Notes: generated by a model not told the origin, from the sequence alone. 64,000 nucleotides of DNA from Streptomyces endocoffeicus (GCF_016741935.1 NZ_JAERRG010000004.1:456795-520794); one strand, 5' to 3'. Shown: positions 1 to 8,686, numbered from the stretch's first letter. Numbers and translations: made by a program.

Positions 1-1445
1 GCCAGTCGATGGTCATGGCCGGGCTCTACTTCGCCCCCATGGGCGTCGCGATGATGCTGGTCTCCCCGCTGTCCGCGCGGATCAACGCCTCGAGCGGGCC
101 GAAGGTCTCGCTGGTCCTCGGGCTGATCGTCATCGGCGCGACGTACGGTGCCGGGCTCGTCATGATCGACCACATCTGGCAGATCGTGGTGCTCTCCACC
201 GCGCTCGGCGTCGGTATCGGCATCGCGTACTCGGCGATGCCCACCCTGATCGTCAGTGCCGTCCCCGCCGCTGAGACGGGTGCGGCGAACGGGCTCAACA
301 CCCTCATGCGGTCGATCGGCATGTCCACCTCCAGCGCGGTGGTGGGCGTCATCCTGGCGCACCAGACCATCGACTTCGGTGGGGTGGCGCTGCCGAGCAA
401 GGACGGCTTCAAGGTCTCGTTCCTGGTGGCGTGCGCCGCCTCGGTCGGCGGTCTGCTGATCGCACTCTGCCTGCCCGGGCGGCAGCGCGCGGGGCGGGTG
501 GCGGGCTCGGGTCCCCTGGCCACTTCGGCTCCGGTGGCTGATTCAGCCCCTGTGATTGATTCAGCTCCGGTCGCTGACTCCGTTCCTGCGGGCGTCCCGG
601 CTGCCGTTGCCGCCTCAGCCGCCGCGGAGGCGCCTGCCGCCGCGGTCGCCGACGACCTCCCCGTCCTCACCGGCAGCGTCATTCACGGCCGAGTTCTCGG
701 CCCCGGCGACACCCCGCTCGCCGACGCCGCCATCACCCTCATCGACACGGGCGGCCGTCAGCTCGGCCGTACGGTCACCGGCCGCGACGGCCGGTACCAC
801 CTGCCCGCGCCCGACACCGCGAGTGTCGTCCTCATCGGCTCGGCCGCCGGGCATCAGCCGCAGGCCGCCACGCTGCTGGTCTCGGATCTGCCGGTCGTCT
901 GCGATCTGCGGCTGTCCGGCGGGGGCGGGCTGACCGGGTCCGTACGGGCCGTCGACGGGGAGCCGCTGGCCGGTGCGACCGCCACGGCCACCGGGCCCGA
1001 GGGCGAGGTCGCGGGGTCGGTGACCGCCGACGAGAAGGGCGAGTTCGCGCTGCCGGAGCTGGCTCCGGGGACGTACACCCTGACCGTGGCCGCCGCCGGG
1101 CACCGGCCGTACGCCACCCAGGTGGAACTCACCGCCGGTGAGCCGGTGCGCGTGGACGCCGAGCTGCCGCCCGCGGCCCGGGTCCGGGGCACCGTACGGG
1201 CCCGGGGCGGCCGGCCGCTCGGGGATGCGCGGGTCTCGCTGCTGGACGCCTCCGGGGACGTGGTCGGCCAGGCCATCACCGGTACGGACGGGTCCTTCGG
1301 CTTCGAAGCGCTCACCGGCGACCACTACACGGTGGTGGCCAGCGGCTACGCCCCGGCGACCCGCCAGATCACGGTCGGCGGCGCGGCGGGCACCGAGCGG
1401 CGGGACGTGGACTTCCTGCTGGGGCACGGCGACGGCCAGGAGTGA
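1..1445 (+). CDS. DHA2-type MFS transporter C-terminal part fused to three carboxypeptidase-regulatory-like repeats (5'-truncated by window)
   Basis: The reading frame is open to the left edge, so the true start lies outside the window; the first in-window ATG is at 9. The visible N-terminal 160 residues contain about five membrane helices and the motif GAANGLNTLMRSIGMSTSSA, typical of the second half of 14-helix drug/H+ antiporters. A low-complexity linker with repeats of S/A-P-V-A/I-D-S follows (about residues 165-215). Then come three beta-sandwich repeats (about 222-300, 308-388, 393-470), each starting like GxVxGxxGxPLxxAxxTL and containing a TxxDGxYxLP/FGFEAL segment, as in CarboxypepD_reg domains. 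The repeats would sit at the C-terminus after the last helix. Substrate is unknown. Such fusions are known in Streptomyces but the role of the repeats is not. Two hairpins follow the stop. Confidence 0.85.
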   Translation, partial: QSMVMAGLYFAPMGVAMMLVSPLSARINASSGPKVSLVLGLIVIGATYGAGLVMIDHIWQIVVLSTALGVGIGIAYSAMPTLIVSAVPAAETGAANGLNTLMRSIGMSTSSAVVGVILAHQTIDFGGVALPSKDGFKVSFLVACAASVGGLLIALCLPGRQRAGRVAGSGPLATSAPVADSAPVIDSAPVADSVPAGVPAAVAASAAAEAPAAAVADDLPVLTGSVIHGRVLGPGDTPLADAAITLIDTGGRQLGRTVTGRDGRYHLPAPDTASVVLIGSAAGHQPQAATLLVSDLPVVCDLRLSGGGGLTGSVRAVDGEPLAGATATATGPEGEVAGSVTADEKGEFALPELAPGTYTLTVAAAGHRPYATQVELTAGEPVRVDAELPPAARVRGTVRARGGRPLGDARVSLLDASGDVVGQAITGTDGSFGFEALTGDHYTVVASGYAPATRQITVGGAAGTERRDVDFLLGHGDGQE

Positions 1446-1472
1446 GTCCGGGCCCTGAGCGGGGGCCCGGAC
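1446..1472 (+). terminator. Hairpin after the MFS fusion gene
   Basis: Perfect 10-bp inverted repeat GTCCGGGCCC / GGGCCCGGAC around a 7-nt loop, starting directly after the stop codon. No clear T-tract, as is usual in Streptomyces. Confidence 0.6.
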
Positions 1473-1482
1473 AGAGCATGAC

Positions 1483-1515
1483 GTAAGGAGCAGCGCCCTG
1501 GGCGCTGCTCCTTAC
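1483..1515. terminator. Bidirectional terminator between convergent genes
   Basis: Perfect 16-bp inverted repeat, GTAAGGAGCAGCGCCC and its complement, with one unpaired base in the middle. It lies exactly between the convergent MFS-fusion gene and the small minus-strand gene, so it can stop transcription from both sides. Confidence 0.75.
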
Positions 1516-1785
1516 TCATGCGTTCTCCTCGGGAAGGCCCTCCTCGGAGAGCCCCTCCTCCTCGGGGAGGCTCGCCCACGCCTCGCCCTTCCGGTACAGC
1601 TCGAAGCCCTCCTCGTCCGCGATGGACTCCGCCTGGGCCTGGCTGCGGAGGGAGATCTCGTACGTATGGCTGTCGACGGTCGCATGGACGCCCGAGCCGT
1701 CGGTGACCGTCTCGATGGAATGCGTCTCGTAGATGACGCGTCCCGGCTCGCACTTGCTCCAGACCACGTGCATGCTCACTGCCAT
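1516..1785 (-). CDS. Small conserved hypothetical protein (89 aa)
   Basis: Short acidic protein beginning MAVSMHVVWSKCEPG and ending in a Glu-rich tail (EEEGLSEEGLPEEN). The ATG at 1785 is chosen because a GGGAGTGGG purine stretch lies just upstream; the open frame extends further 5' without a better start. No transmembrane helix or known motif is visible. It is convergent with the MFS-fusion gene across a strong terminator. Codon bias and the clean start/terminator arrangement support a real gene; function unknown. Confidence 0.6.
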   Translation of the reverse strand: MAVSMHVVWSKCEPGRVIYETHSIETVTDGSGVHATVDSHTYEISLRSQAQAESIADEEGFELYRKGEAWASLPEEEGLSEEGLPEENA

Positions 1786-1896
1786 CGGACCCACTCCCGC
1801 CGACGAGGCCCCTGGTTTCAGGGTCTCACCTGATCGCCGGGTCCACATGGCCTGACGTGGCCCTCGTGACCTCTGTACTGCCCGCAGCCCCCGCGC

Positions 1897-1981
1897 CCCC
1901 TCACCTCCGTCTGCCCCTCACCTCCGTCTGCCCCTCACCTCCGTCTGCCGATCACCGCCGTCTGCCGATCACCGCCGTCTG
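1897..1981. repeat. 17-bp tandem repeat, five copies, running into the MFS gene end
   Basis: Three copies of CCCCTCACCTCCGTCTG followed by two copies of CCGATCACCGCCGTCTG. The last copies contain the stop codon (1969-1971) of the minus-strand MFS gene, so repeat expansion has shaped its 3' end. Confidence 0.85.
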
Positions 1982-3213
1982 CCGAACAGCACCACGTTCG
2001 CCAAGGCGAGGACCACCAGCGCGCCCCCGAACCACATGACGCTGGGGACCGCGATGCCGTCCGCCGCCCGGCCGCCGAGCAGCGCGCCCAGCGATATCGC
2101 CACGTTGAAGACGCCGACGTACAGCGCCGACGCCGCCTCCCGCGCGTCCGGTGCCGCGTGCAGCACCCAGGTCTGGCAGGTCACCGACACCCCGCCGTAC
2201 GCCAGCCCCCACACCAGCAGCAGTACGGCCGCCCCCGCCGTCGTGGCCCCGGCGACCGGGACCAGCAGCTCGGCGGCCGCCAGCAGGGTGAAGATGACCA
2301 TGAGGGTGCGGCGCGGATCGCGGTGGGCGGTGGCGCCGGCCAGGAAGTTCCCGGCGATGCCCGCCACGCCGTACGCCAGCAGCAGGGTGCTGATCAGACC
2401 CGTCCCGACCCCGGCGACGTGCTCGAGCACCGGGCGGACGTACGTATACGCGCCGAAGTGGCCGGTGACCAGCAACAGGGTGGTGATGAGGCCGGTGCGC
2501 AGCCGGACGTTGCGGAACAGGCCCGGCACCTCGCGCAGCCGCACGGTGCCGGTGGCGGGCAGCGGGGGCAGGGTGACGGCCATGGCGGCGGCCACGGCCA
2601 GCGACAGGACGGCGAAGCCGGCGAACGCGACCCGCCAGTGGACCAGATCGCCGATGAGCGTCCCGATCGGCACCCCGAGCACCGAGGCCACCGCGATACC
2701 GCTGAAGATCAGCGTGGTGGCGTGGCCCGCGGAGCGCTCGGGCACCAGCCGCACCGCGAGCCCGCCCGCGATCGACCACACCCCGCCGATGCTCACCCCG
2801 ACCAGCACCCGGGCGAACAGCAGGACGGCGAAGCCGGGCGCGAGCGCGGAGAGCAGATTGGCGACGGCCAGCAGCCCCATCAGACCGCACAGCACCAGCC
2901 GCCGGTCGTAGCGGCCGACGGTGACGGTGAGCAGCGGGGCGGCGAGCGCGGCGACCAGGCCGGGCACGGTCATGGCCAGCCCCGCCGTACCGTCCGAGAC
3001 CCGGAGCGCGGAGCCGATCGAGGTGAGCAGGCCGACCGGCAGCATCTCGGTGGTGACCACCGCGAAGGTGCCGACCGCGACGGCGACGACGGCGAGCCAG
3101 GCCCCGAGCCAGGCCCCGAGCCAGGCCCCGAGCCGGGCTCTGAGCGGCGAGCGCACCACCGGAGGTGACCCGGATGTGCCTGCCGGAGTGCTGAGTTCCG
3201 TGCTATTGGACAT
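1969..3213 (-). CDS. MFS efflux transporter (DHA1, AraJ/PbuE-like)
   Basis: A 414-aa, 12-helix major-facilitator protein. The N-terminal helix region TFAVVTTEMLPVGLLTSIG and the loop YDRRLVLCGLMGLLAVANLLSALAP are typical of AraJ/PbuE/chloramphenicol-efflux DHA1 pumps. The start at 3213 (MSNSTEL) is preferred over longer in-frame options because it precedes helix 1 by a normal length. A 12-bp tandem repeat encodes GAWLGAWLGAWL just before helix 1. The gene is divergent from a LysR regulator across about 120 bp, the usual layout for a pump induced by a small effector through LysR. Likely exports a drug, sugar or purine-like compound; substrate cannot be read from sequence. Confidence 0.85.
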   Translation of the reverse strand: MSNSTELSTPAGTSGSPPVVRSPLRARLGAWLGAWLGAWLAVVAVAVGTFAVVTTEMLPVGLLTSIGSALRVSDGTAGLAMTVPGLVAALAAPLLTVTVGRYDRRLVLCGLMGLLAVANLLSALAPGFAVLLFARVLVGVSIGGVWSIAGGLAVRLVPERSAGHATTLIFSGIAVASVLGVPIGTLIGDLVHWRVAFAGFAVLSLAVAAAMAVTLPPLPATGTVRLREVPGLFRNVRLRTGLITTLLLVTGHFGAYTYVRPVLEHVAGVGTGLISTLLLAYGVAGIAGNFLAGATAHRDPRRTLMVIFTLLAAAELLVPVAGATTAGAAVLLLVWGLAYGGVSVTCQTWVLHAAPDAREAASALYVGVFNVAISLGALLGGRAADGIAVPSVMWFGGALVVLALANVVLFGRRR

Positions 3214-3331
3214 GTCTTTAGCGAACAGCTGTGCCCCTGCGGGAACAACGCCGTAGTTTTCAGCCTTCCATGAGCGAGCCTCATCAATCGGTGACGGTGA
3301 CCGGAGTCGGAGTCGGAGTCGGTGGGAGGCC

Positions 3332-4222
3332 ATGGCCGAGTTGGAGATCCGCGAGCTGGAGTGCTTCCTCGTGCTGAGCGAGGAGCTCCATTTCGGCCGC
3401 GCGGCGGAGCGGTTATACGTCTCGCAGAGCCGGGTGAGCCAGCTGCTGCGGAACCTGGAGCGCCGGATCGGCGCCCGATTGCTGGAGCGCACCAGCCGCC
3501 GGGCGCGGCTGACCCCGCTCGGCGAGCGGTTCCTGGCCGAGCTCCGGCCCGCCTACGCGGCGCTGTACGGGGCCTTCGAGAGCGCCCGCGGAGCGGCGCG
3601 CGGGGTGGACGGCGTGCTGCGGATCGGGTTCCAGGGAGCCGCCAACGAACGGGTGACCGCGGCCATCGCGGCCTTCCGGGAGCGCCATCCCGCCTGTGAA
3701 CCGACGACCGTGGAGATCCCGCTGGCCGATCCGTTCGGCGCGGTGCGGGCCGGTGAGGTGGACGCCGCGATCGTCTGCCTGCCGGTGGCCGAGCCCGATC
3801 TGGTCCTCGGCCCGGTCTTCTCCAAGCAGCCGCAGACCGTGGTGGTCTCGGCCCGCCATCCGTTCGCGGGCCGCGGCCGGGTGGACGCCGAGGCGCTGGC
3901 CGACTGCCCGCTGATCGGCCCGTCCGCCCCCGCGCCGCGCTACTGGCACGACGCGATGGCGCCCGCCGTCACCCCCGGCGGGCGGCCCATCCCGCGCGGG
4001 CCTCTGGTGCACACGCTCCAGGAGGGGCTGGCGGCGGTCGCGGCGGGCCTGGGCGGGATGCTGCTGTGCGCCCCGACGGCGGAGTACCACCGCCGCCGGG
4101 ACATCACCTTCGTAGCGGTCGAGGGGGTGCCGGACTCGATGCTCGGCCTGGTGTGGCGGCGGGCGGACGAGACCGCGCGGCTACGGGCGTTCGGGCGGGC
4201 GGTGGAGGAGCTGTGCGCTTAG
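3332..4222 (+). CDS. LysR-family transcriptional regulator
   Basis: A 296-aa LysR-type protein. The N-terminal helix-turn-helix (about residues 5-65) reads LHFGRAAERLYVSQSRVSQL, followed by the linker helix LGERFLAELRPAY and a periplasmic-binding-protein-like effector domain (about 90-290). ATG at 3332 follows a GGGAGG ribosome site. It lies head to head with the MFS pump gene and most likely controls it from the shared 118-bp gap, which also carries a triplet GGAGTC repeat (3303-3321). Effector unknown. Confidence 0.9.
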   Translation: MAELEIRELECFLVLSEELHFGRAAERLYVSQSRVSQLLRNLERRIGARLLERTSRRARLTPLGERFLAELRPAYAALYGAFESARGAARGVDGVLRIGFQGAANERVTAAIAAFRERHPACEPTTVEIPLADPFGAVRAGEVDAAIVCLPVAEPDLVLGPVFSKQPQTVVVSARHPFAGRGRVDAEALADCPLIGPSAPAPRYWHDAMAPAVTPGGRPIPRGPLVHTLQEGLAAVAAGLGGMLLCAPTAEYHRRRDITFVAVEGVPDSMLGLVWRRADETARLRAFGRAVEELCA

Positions 4223-4233
4223 GCGGCGGCTTT

Positions 4234-4352
4234 CCCCTCCCCGCCCCTTCCCGCTACCAGGGGCTTCGCCCCTGGACCCCGGGGTTAAGGGGCGGAGCCC
4301 CCCACGCAGCTGAGCCGCATATCGTCAGGTGTCGGGAAGGGGCGGGGAGGGG
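4234..4352. repeat. Dispersed palindromic intergenic element, copy 1
   Basis: 119-bp element bounded by CCCCTCCCCGCCCCTTCCCG (4234-4253) and its exact complement (4333-4352). The interior holds smaller palindromes such as CCAGGGGCTTCGCCCCTGG and GGGGCGGAGCCCC. It sits between the convergent LysR and GNAT genes. Copies or relatives occur at 7455, 37425-38064 and 48551. Confidence 0.85.
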
Positions 4353-4391
4353 AGCGGCCCACCGCGGGCGTCACGATCCGCCGGACGGCCC

Positions 4392-4904
4392 CTAGCCCAC
4401 ATCCCTGCGCATGCACACCCGTGGCCAGCGGTCCAGCCCATGACCGGCCTCGCTGCGCCGGATCTCGCGCAGGCCGGGGGTCAGCTCGGCCTCGGTCAGG
4501 GCCCGGAAGCCGCATCGCGCGGCGTAGTACGGGGCGTTCCAGGCCACGTCGACGAAGGTGGTCAGGGTGAGTGCGGGGACGCCGTCGCCCGCGGCCCGCG
4601 CCGCGATGTGGTCGATCAGGGCCCGTCCCACGCCACGGCGGGCGCTGTCGGGATGGACCGAGATCTGCTCGATATGGATGTTTCCGTCGACGGGGTCGGT
4701 GATCAGGTACGCCATCGCCCGGTCGGCGTCGTCCACCGCGACCCAGGCCCGTCCGGTGCGCTGGTAGCGGCTCAGCTCTTCCAGGCTCAGGGGCTCGTCA
4801 TCGGCGACTTCGTCCATTCCGATGTCCCGGAAGCAGAGTCCGGCGGCGCGCTCTATGTCCTGGAGGACGGGGAGTTCTTCACTGGTGCTCGTTCGAATCC
4901 GCAC
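4392..4904 (-). CDS. GNAT family N-acetyltransferase
   Basis: A 170-aa acetyl-CoA-dependent N-acetyltransferase. The acetyl-CoA binding motif RRGVGRALIDHI follows IHIEQISVHPDSA, and the C-terminal NAPYYAARCGFRAL segment is typical of GNAT strand 5 to helix 4. GTG at 4904 (RIRTSTSEELPVLQDIERA) is chosen because GGAGG lies upstream and it matches the usual GNAT N-terminus; the open frame continues upstream. The acceptor substrate is unknown. Downstream it runs into the palindromic repeat element. Confidence 0.85.
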   Translation of the reverse strand: MRIRTSTSEELPVLQDIERAAGLCFRDIGMDEVADDEPLSLEELSRYQRTGRAWVAVDDADRAMAYLITDPVDGNIHIEQISVHPDSARRGVGRALIDHIAARAAGDGVPALTLTTFVDVAWNAPYYAARCGFRALTEAELTPGLREIRRSEAGHGLDRWPRVCMRRDVG

Positions 4905-5009
4905 CCCACCATCATCCTCCGGAACGCCGGAACAAAGGCGTGCCCCCCACCGCCGTGGAGAGCACCCTTCGGCCGTTCCTTCATATGAACGCATATGAAC
5001 GCCACCGGA

Positions 5010-5033
5010 CCGAGGTCACCCCAATGACCTCGG
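5010..5033. terminator. Hairpin between the GNAT and ferritin-like genes
   Basis: 9-bp inverted repeat CCGAGGTCA / TGACCTCGG with a 6-nt loop, followed on the plus strand by a pyrimidine-rich run. Lies downstream of the minus-strand diiron gene (stop at 5176). The rest of 4905-5175 holds short CTCCACGCC repeats and no gene. Confidence 0.55.
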
Positions 5034-5175
5034 CCTTCTTCGCTGGCGGTGATCATGAATCTACCAAGGACGGGGCGCCGGGGCGAGGTTGAGGGGGTGT
5101 CACCTGTGATTTCCCCGCGTCCTCCACGCCCTCCACGCCCTCCGTGCCTCCGGCGCACCCCGCGCCCCGGTGCCC

Positions 5176-6294
5176 TCACGCCTGCGCCTCGGCCGCCGCC
5201 CCCTCCGCGATGGCCTCGTCCACCTCGCCCGTGCGCGCCGACTCCTCCGCCGCGAAGCGCTGCTGGTCCAGCCGCTCGGCCAGCTCCTCGTCCTGGTGCA
5301 TCAGCAGGTCGAGGTTGCTGTCGCCCAGCTCCAGCACGCCCATGTCGACATACGCCCGCTGGAGCCGCTCGCCCCACAGCCCGATGTCCTTCACACACGG
5401 CACGATCCGGCTGAAGAGCAGCTTGCGGAACATGTGCAGGAACTCCGACTGCTCGCAGTACTCCTCGGCCTCGGCCTTCGGGATGCCGAAGTTCTCCAGG
5501 ACCTCCACGCCGCGCAGCCGGTCGCGCATCAAGTAGCAGCCCTCGATGACGAATTCCTCGCGTTCGCGCAGCTCCGCGTCGCTCAGCTGCCGGTAGTAGT
5601 CGCGCAGCGCCATCCGGCCGAAGGCGACATGGCGGGCCTCGTCCTGCATGACGTAGGCGAGGATCTGCTGGGGCAGCGGCTTGTCGGTGGTGTCGCGGAT
5701 GAGGCCGAACGCGGCGAGCGCGAGGCCCTCGATGAGCACCTGCATGCCCAGGTAGGCCATGTCCCAGCGGGAGTCGCGGAGGGTGTCGCCGAGGAGGGTC
5801 CGCAGATCGGTGTTGATGGGGTAGACCGTGCCGAGCTTGTCGTGCAGGAAACGGCCGTACAGCTCGGCGTGGCGCGCCTCGTCCATGGTCTGGGTCGCGG
5901 AGTAGAACTTGGCGTCGAGGTCGGGCGCGGCCTCCACGATCCGGGCCGCGCACACCATCGCGCCCTGTTCGCCGTGGAGGAACTGGCTGAACTGCCAGGC
6001 GGCGACGTGATGGCGCAGCTCGCCCTTGTCCCGGTCGGTCATCCGGTCCCAGTGGCGGGTGCCGTAGAGGGCGAGCGACTCATCGGGGGTGCCCAGCGGA
6101 TCGTACGGGTCCACGTCCAGGCCCCAGTCGATCCGCTTGACCGCGTCCCACTGCTTGTCCTTGCCCTTCTGGTAGAGGGCGAGCAGCCGGGCCCGGTGGT
6201 CGTCGTACTCCCAGCTGAATCGGGCGGCGCCGCCGGCGGGCACCTGCCAGAGGGGGTCTCCGGGATCCATCGCGTAGAGCTCTTGCGTCGCCAC
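5176..6294 (-). CDS. Ferritin-like diiron protein (ribonucleotide-reductase R2-like)
   Basis: A 372-aa helical protein with a full set of carboxylate-bridged diiron ligands: E109 (HGEQGAM), E139/H142 (first DEARH), E189 (LIEGLA) and E219/H222 (second DEARH). This is the twice-repeated E...ExxH pattern of R2, ferritin-like and related oxygenases. GTG at 6294 follows AAGGAGG at good spacing. It is divergent from another diiron gene (AurF-like) across 190 bp, suggesting joint control and possibly a shared pathway. The acidic, Ala-rich C-terminus is probably disordered. The reaction is not evident; no NrdA partner is nearby, so a ribonucleotide reductase role is unlikely. Confidence 0.8.
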   Translation of the reverse strand: MATQELYAMDPGDPLWQVPAGGAARFSWEYDDHRARLLALYQKGKDKQWDAVKRIDWGLDVDPYDPLGTPDESLALYGTRHWDRMTDRDKGELRHHVAAWQFSQFLHGEQGAMVCAARIVEAAPDLDAKFYSATQTMDEARHAELYGRFLHDKLGTVYPINTDLRTLLGDTLRDSRWDMAYLGMQVLIEGLALAAFGLIRDTTDKPLPQQILAYVMQDEARHVAFGRMALRDYYRQLSDAELREREEFVIEGCYLMRDRLRGVEVLENFGIPKAEAEEYCEQSEFLHMFRKLLFSRIVPCVKDIGLWGERLQRAYVDMGVLELGDSNLDLLMHQDEELAERLDQQRFAAEESARTGEVDEAIAEGAAAEAQA

Positions 6295-6368
6295 CGACGC
6301 CTCCTTCGCCTCGCTCCCCCGTGAACGGATGCGTACTCGGCAGGCTCACACGTCCGTTACTCGGCGGT

Positions 6369-6418
6369 CAATAAGACCTCCGCAAGGGATTGACGGCCTT
6401 GCTGACACGGAGTCTCAT
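6369..6418. promoter_or_regulatory. Candidate divergent promoters for the two diiron genes
   Basis: Plus strand: TTGACG at 6390-6395, with a weak -10 (TCTCAT) 17 bp on. Minus strand: TTGACC at 6374-6369 facing the other gene, without a good -10. Position and -35 matches only. Confidence 0.3.
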
Positions 6419-6485
6419 AAGAGGTATCCGCCGGTAACCGTTCCCACCGGCGTCTGTCCGAGCCATCAGTGAGGTGCCCTCGACG

Positions 6486-7415
6486 ATGTCCACCATGACC
6501 GAACCACCCGCGCTCAGGGACGCGCTCGGGCTGATCAAGGACCGCGAACGGGTCGCGGAGCGGCTGCTCCAGTCCTCCGCCAAGCACTCCTTCGACCCCG
6601 ACACCGAACTGGACTGGGACGCGCCGTTCGAGCCCGGCAAGTGGTTCTGGCCACCGGAGCTGGTGTCGCTCTACGACACGCCCATGTGGCGCCGGATGTC
6701 GGAGGAGCAGCGGCTGCTGCTGTCCCAGCACGAGGCGGCGGCCCTCGCCTCCCTGGGCATATGGTTCGAGATCATCCTGATCCAGCTGCTCACCCGGCAC
6801 ATCTACGACAAGCCCGCGACCAGCGCTCATGTGCGGTACGCGCTCACCGAGATCGCCGATGAGTGCCGTCACTCCAAGATGTTCGCGCGGCTGATCACCA
6901 AGGGCGGCACCCCGGCGTATCCGGTCGCGCCGCTCCACCACAACCTGGGCCGGTTCTTCAAGACGTTCTCCACCACGCCCGGTTCGTTCACCGCGACCCT
7001 CCTCGGCGAGGAGATCCTGGACTGGATGCAGCGGCTGACCTTCCCCGACGAGCGCGTTCAGCCGCTGATTCGCGGGGTGACCCGGATCCATGTGGTCGAG
7101 GAGGCCCGCCATGTGCGGTACGCGCGCGAGGAGCTGCGCCGCCAGATGCTGCGGGCGCCGCGCTGGGAGGCGGGGCTGACCCGGATCGGTTCGGGGGAGT
7201 TCTCCCGGATCTTCTCGCAGGCGTTCATCAACCCCAAGGTCTATACGGACGTGGGACTCGACCGCCGCGCGGCCGTCGCTCAAGTGCGGGCCAGCGCGCA
7301 TCGGGGCGAGGTGATGCGCAACGGCGCCCGCAAGCTCACGGAATTCCTCGATGACGTCGGGGTGATGCGGGGCGTGGGCCGCCGGCTGTGGAAGAGCTCG
7401 GGGCTGCTGGCCTAG
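6486..7415 (+). CDS. AurF-like non-haem diiron oxygenase
   Basis: A 309-aa protein of the AurF/DUF diiron oxygenase type; AurF is the p-aminobenzoate N-oxygenase of aureothin biosynthesis. Ligand pattern: E95 (GIWFE), E126/H129 (DECRHSKM), E176 (GEEILDW), H202, E206 and H209 (IHVVEEARHVRY). The seventh ligand H202, four residues before E206, is the AurF signature. ATG at 6486 follows GAGG; an in-frame GTG at 6474 and ATG at 6495 are alternatives. Divergent from the second diiron gene; a TetR gene follows downstream after a repeat-rich gap. Likely oxidises an amine or alkyl substrate, but the substrate is unknown. Confidence 0.85.
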   Translation: MSTMTEPPALRDALGLIKDRERVAERLLQSSAKHSFDPDTELDWDAPFEPGKWFWPPELVSLYDTPMWRRMSEEQRLLLSQHEAAALASLGIWFEIILIQLLTRHIYDKPATSAHVRYALTEIADECRHSKMFARLITKGGTPAYPVAPLHHNLGRFFKTFSTTPGSFTATLLGEEILDWMQRLTFPDERVQPLIRGVTRIHVVEEARHVRYAREELRRQMLRAPRWEAGLTRIGSGEFSRIFSQAFINPKVYTDVGLDRRAAVAQVRASAHRGEVMRNGARKLTEFLDDVGVMRGVGRRLWKSSGLLA

Positions 7416-7790
7416 GCGGCGCCTGACGGATCGCGGTGCCTGCGGCGGGCTGTTCCCCTCCCCGCCCCTTCCCTCAACTGGGGCTCCGCCCCAGACCCCG
7501 CTCCTCAATCGCCGGAGGGGCTGGGAGGCGGGCTTCGGCCCAGACCCCGCTCCTCAAACGCCGGAGGGGCTGGAAGGCGGGGCTCCGCCCCCAGACCCGG
7601 GGCCCAGGGGCGAAGCCCCTGCCACGCGGCGGACACCCCGTAGGGCTGGGGCCAGGGGGCATCGGCCGCCGGGCCAGGGGGCATTGGGCCGCCGGGCCCA
7701 GGGGCGCGTTCGGGCCGGACCCGAGGGCCCATCCGGGTCGGACCGAAGGGGGCATCCGCTTCGTAACGATGGGCGGTTACGCTGCCAGGC
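7416..7790. repeat. Gene-free interval with palindromic element, copy 2
   Basis: Begins with the same flank as other copies (GCCTGCGGCGGGCTGTT) and the element end CCCCTCCCCGCCCCTTCCC at 7455-7473. Two near-identical units containing CTCCTCAATCGCCGGAGGGG (about 7501 and 7551) follow, then GGGGCTCCGCCCC-type palindromes and GC-rich direct repeats (GGGCCAGGGGGCAT). No right-hand complementary end is seen, so the copy is degenerate. The last 40 bp before 7791 are the probable promoter region of the TetR gene. Confidence 0.75.
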
Positions 7791-8672
7791 ATGACGACAG
7801 GCAGCGGCACCGCACCGGCGCCCCCGGAGGCAACACCCCCGGCGGAGGCGAGTGCCGCCGCGCGCCCGGCGGCGGAACCCCCGGCCACCGCGAGCCCATC
7901 GGCCATCGCGCGGCCCCCGGACACCGCGAGCCCATCGGCCACCGCGAGCCCACCGGCCGCGCGCCGGGGCAGCTACCGCAGGCTGAGCGTCGAGGCGCGG
8001 CGCGCCGAACTCCTCACCGCCGCGCTCGTCCTCTTCGCCCACCGCGCGCCCGAGGAGGTATCGCTGGACGATGTGGCCTCGGCCGCCGGGGCCTCCCGTC
8101 CGCTGGTCTACCGCTACTTCCCGGGCGGCAAGCAGCAGTTGTACGAGGCCGCGCTGCGCAGCGCCGCCGATGAGCTGGAACGGTGCTTCGAGGAGCCCAG
8201 GAACGGTCCGCTCAGCGCCCGGCTGAGCCGGGTGCTGGACCGCTATCTGGCCTTCGTGGACGAGCACGACGCGGGGTTCAGCGCGCTGTTGCAGAGCGGC
8301 AGCGTGGCCGAGACCTCGCACACGAACGCGATCGTGGACGAGGTGCGGCGGGCAGCGGCCGAGGAGATCCTGCTCCATCTGGCGGTCAAGGAGCCCGGTG
8401 CGCGGCTGCGGATGATGGTGCGCACCTGGATCACGGCCGTCGAGGCGGCCTCGTTGATCTGGCTGGACGAGGAGAAGCGGCCGTCGCCGGCGGAGCTGCG
8501 CGACTGGCTGGTGGACCAGTTCGTGGCCATGCTGACCGCCACCGCGGCCACCGATCCGCAGACGGCCCGGGTGATGAAGGCCGCGCTCAGGATGGAGCCC
8601 GCCGAGGGGCCGGTCGGGCGGCTGGCGCGCCGCGTGGTGCCCTCGCTGGGCGAGGCGTCGCATCTCCTGTGA
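7791..8672 (+). CDS. TetR/AcrR-family transcriptional regulator
   Basis: A 293-aa regulator with an unusual 60-residue N-terminal extension rich in Ala, Pro, Ser and Thr (repeats such as TASPSATASP). A typical TetR helix-turn-helix follows (about residues 70-115: VSLDDVASAAGASRPLVYRYF), then a ligand-binding helical domain. It lies downstream of the AurF-like gene and could be its regulator; this is inference. The extension suggests the true start might be further in, but no better internal start with a ribosome site was found. Confidence 0.85.
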   Translation: MTTGSGTAPAPPEATPPAEASAAARPAAEPPATASPSAIARPPDTASPSATASPPAARRGSYRRLSVEARRAELLTAALVLFAHRAPEEVSLDDVASAAGASRPLVYRYFPGGKQQLYEAALRSAADELERCFEEPRNGPLSARLSRVLDRYLAFVDEHDAGFSALLQSGSVAETSHTNAIVDEVRRAAAEEILLHLAVKEPGARLRMMVRTWITAVEAASLIWLDEEKRPSPAELRDWLVDQFVAMLTATAATDPQTARVMKAALRMEPAEGPVGRLARRVVPSLGEASHLL

Positions 8673-8686
8673 CGAGCGCGGCCGGT

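Noticed and set aside
5176..6294. Ribonucleotide reductase small subunit (NrdB/NrdF)
   Set aside because: Diiron ligands are present but no radical-Tyr context was recognised and no large subunit gene is near.
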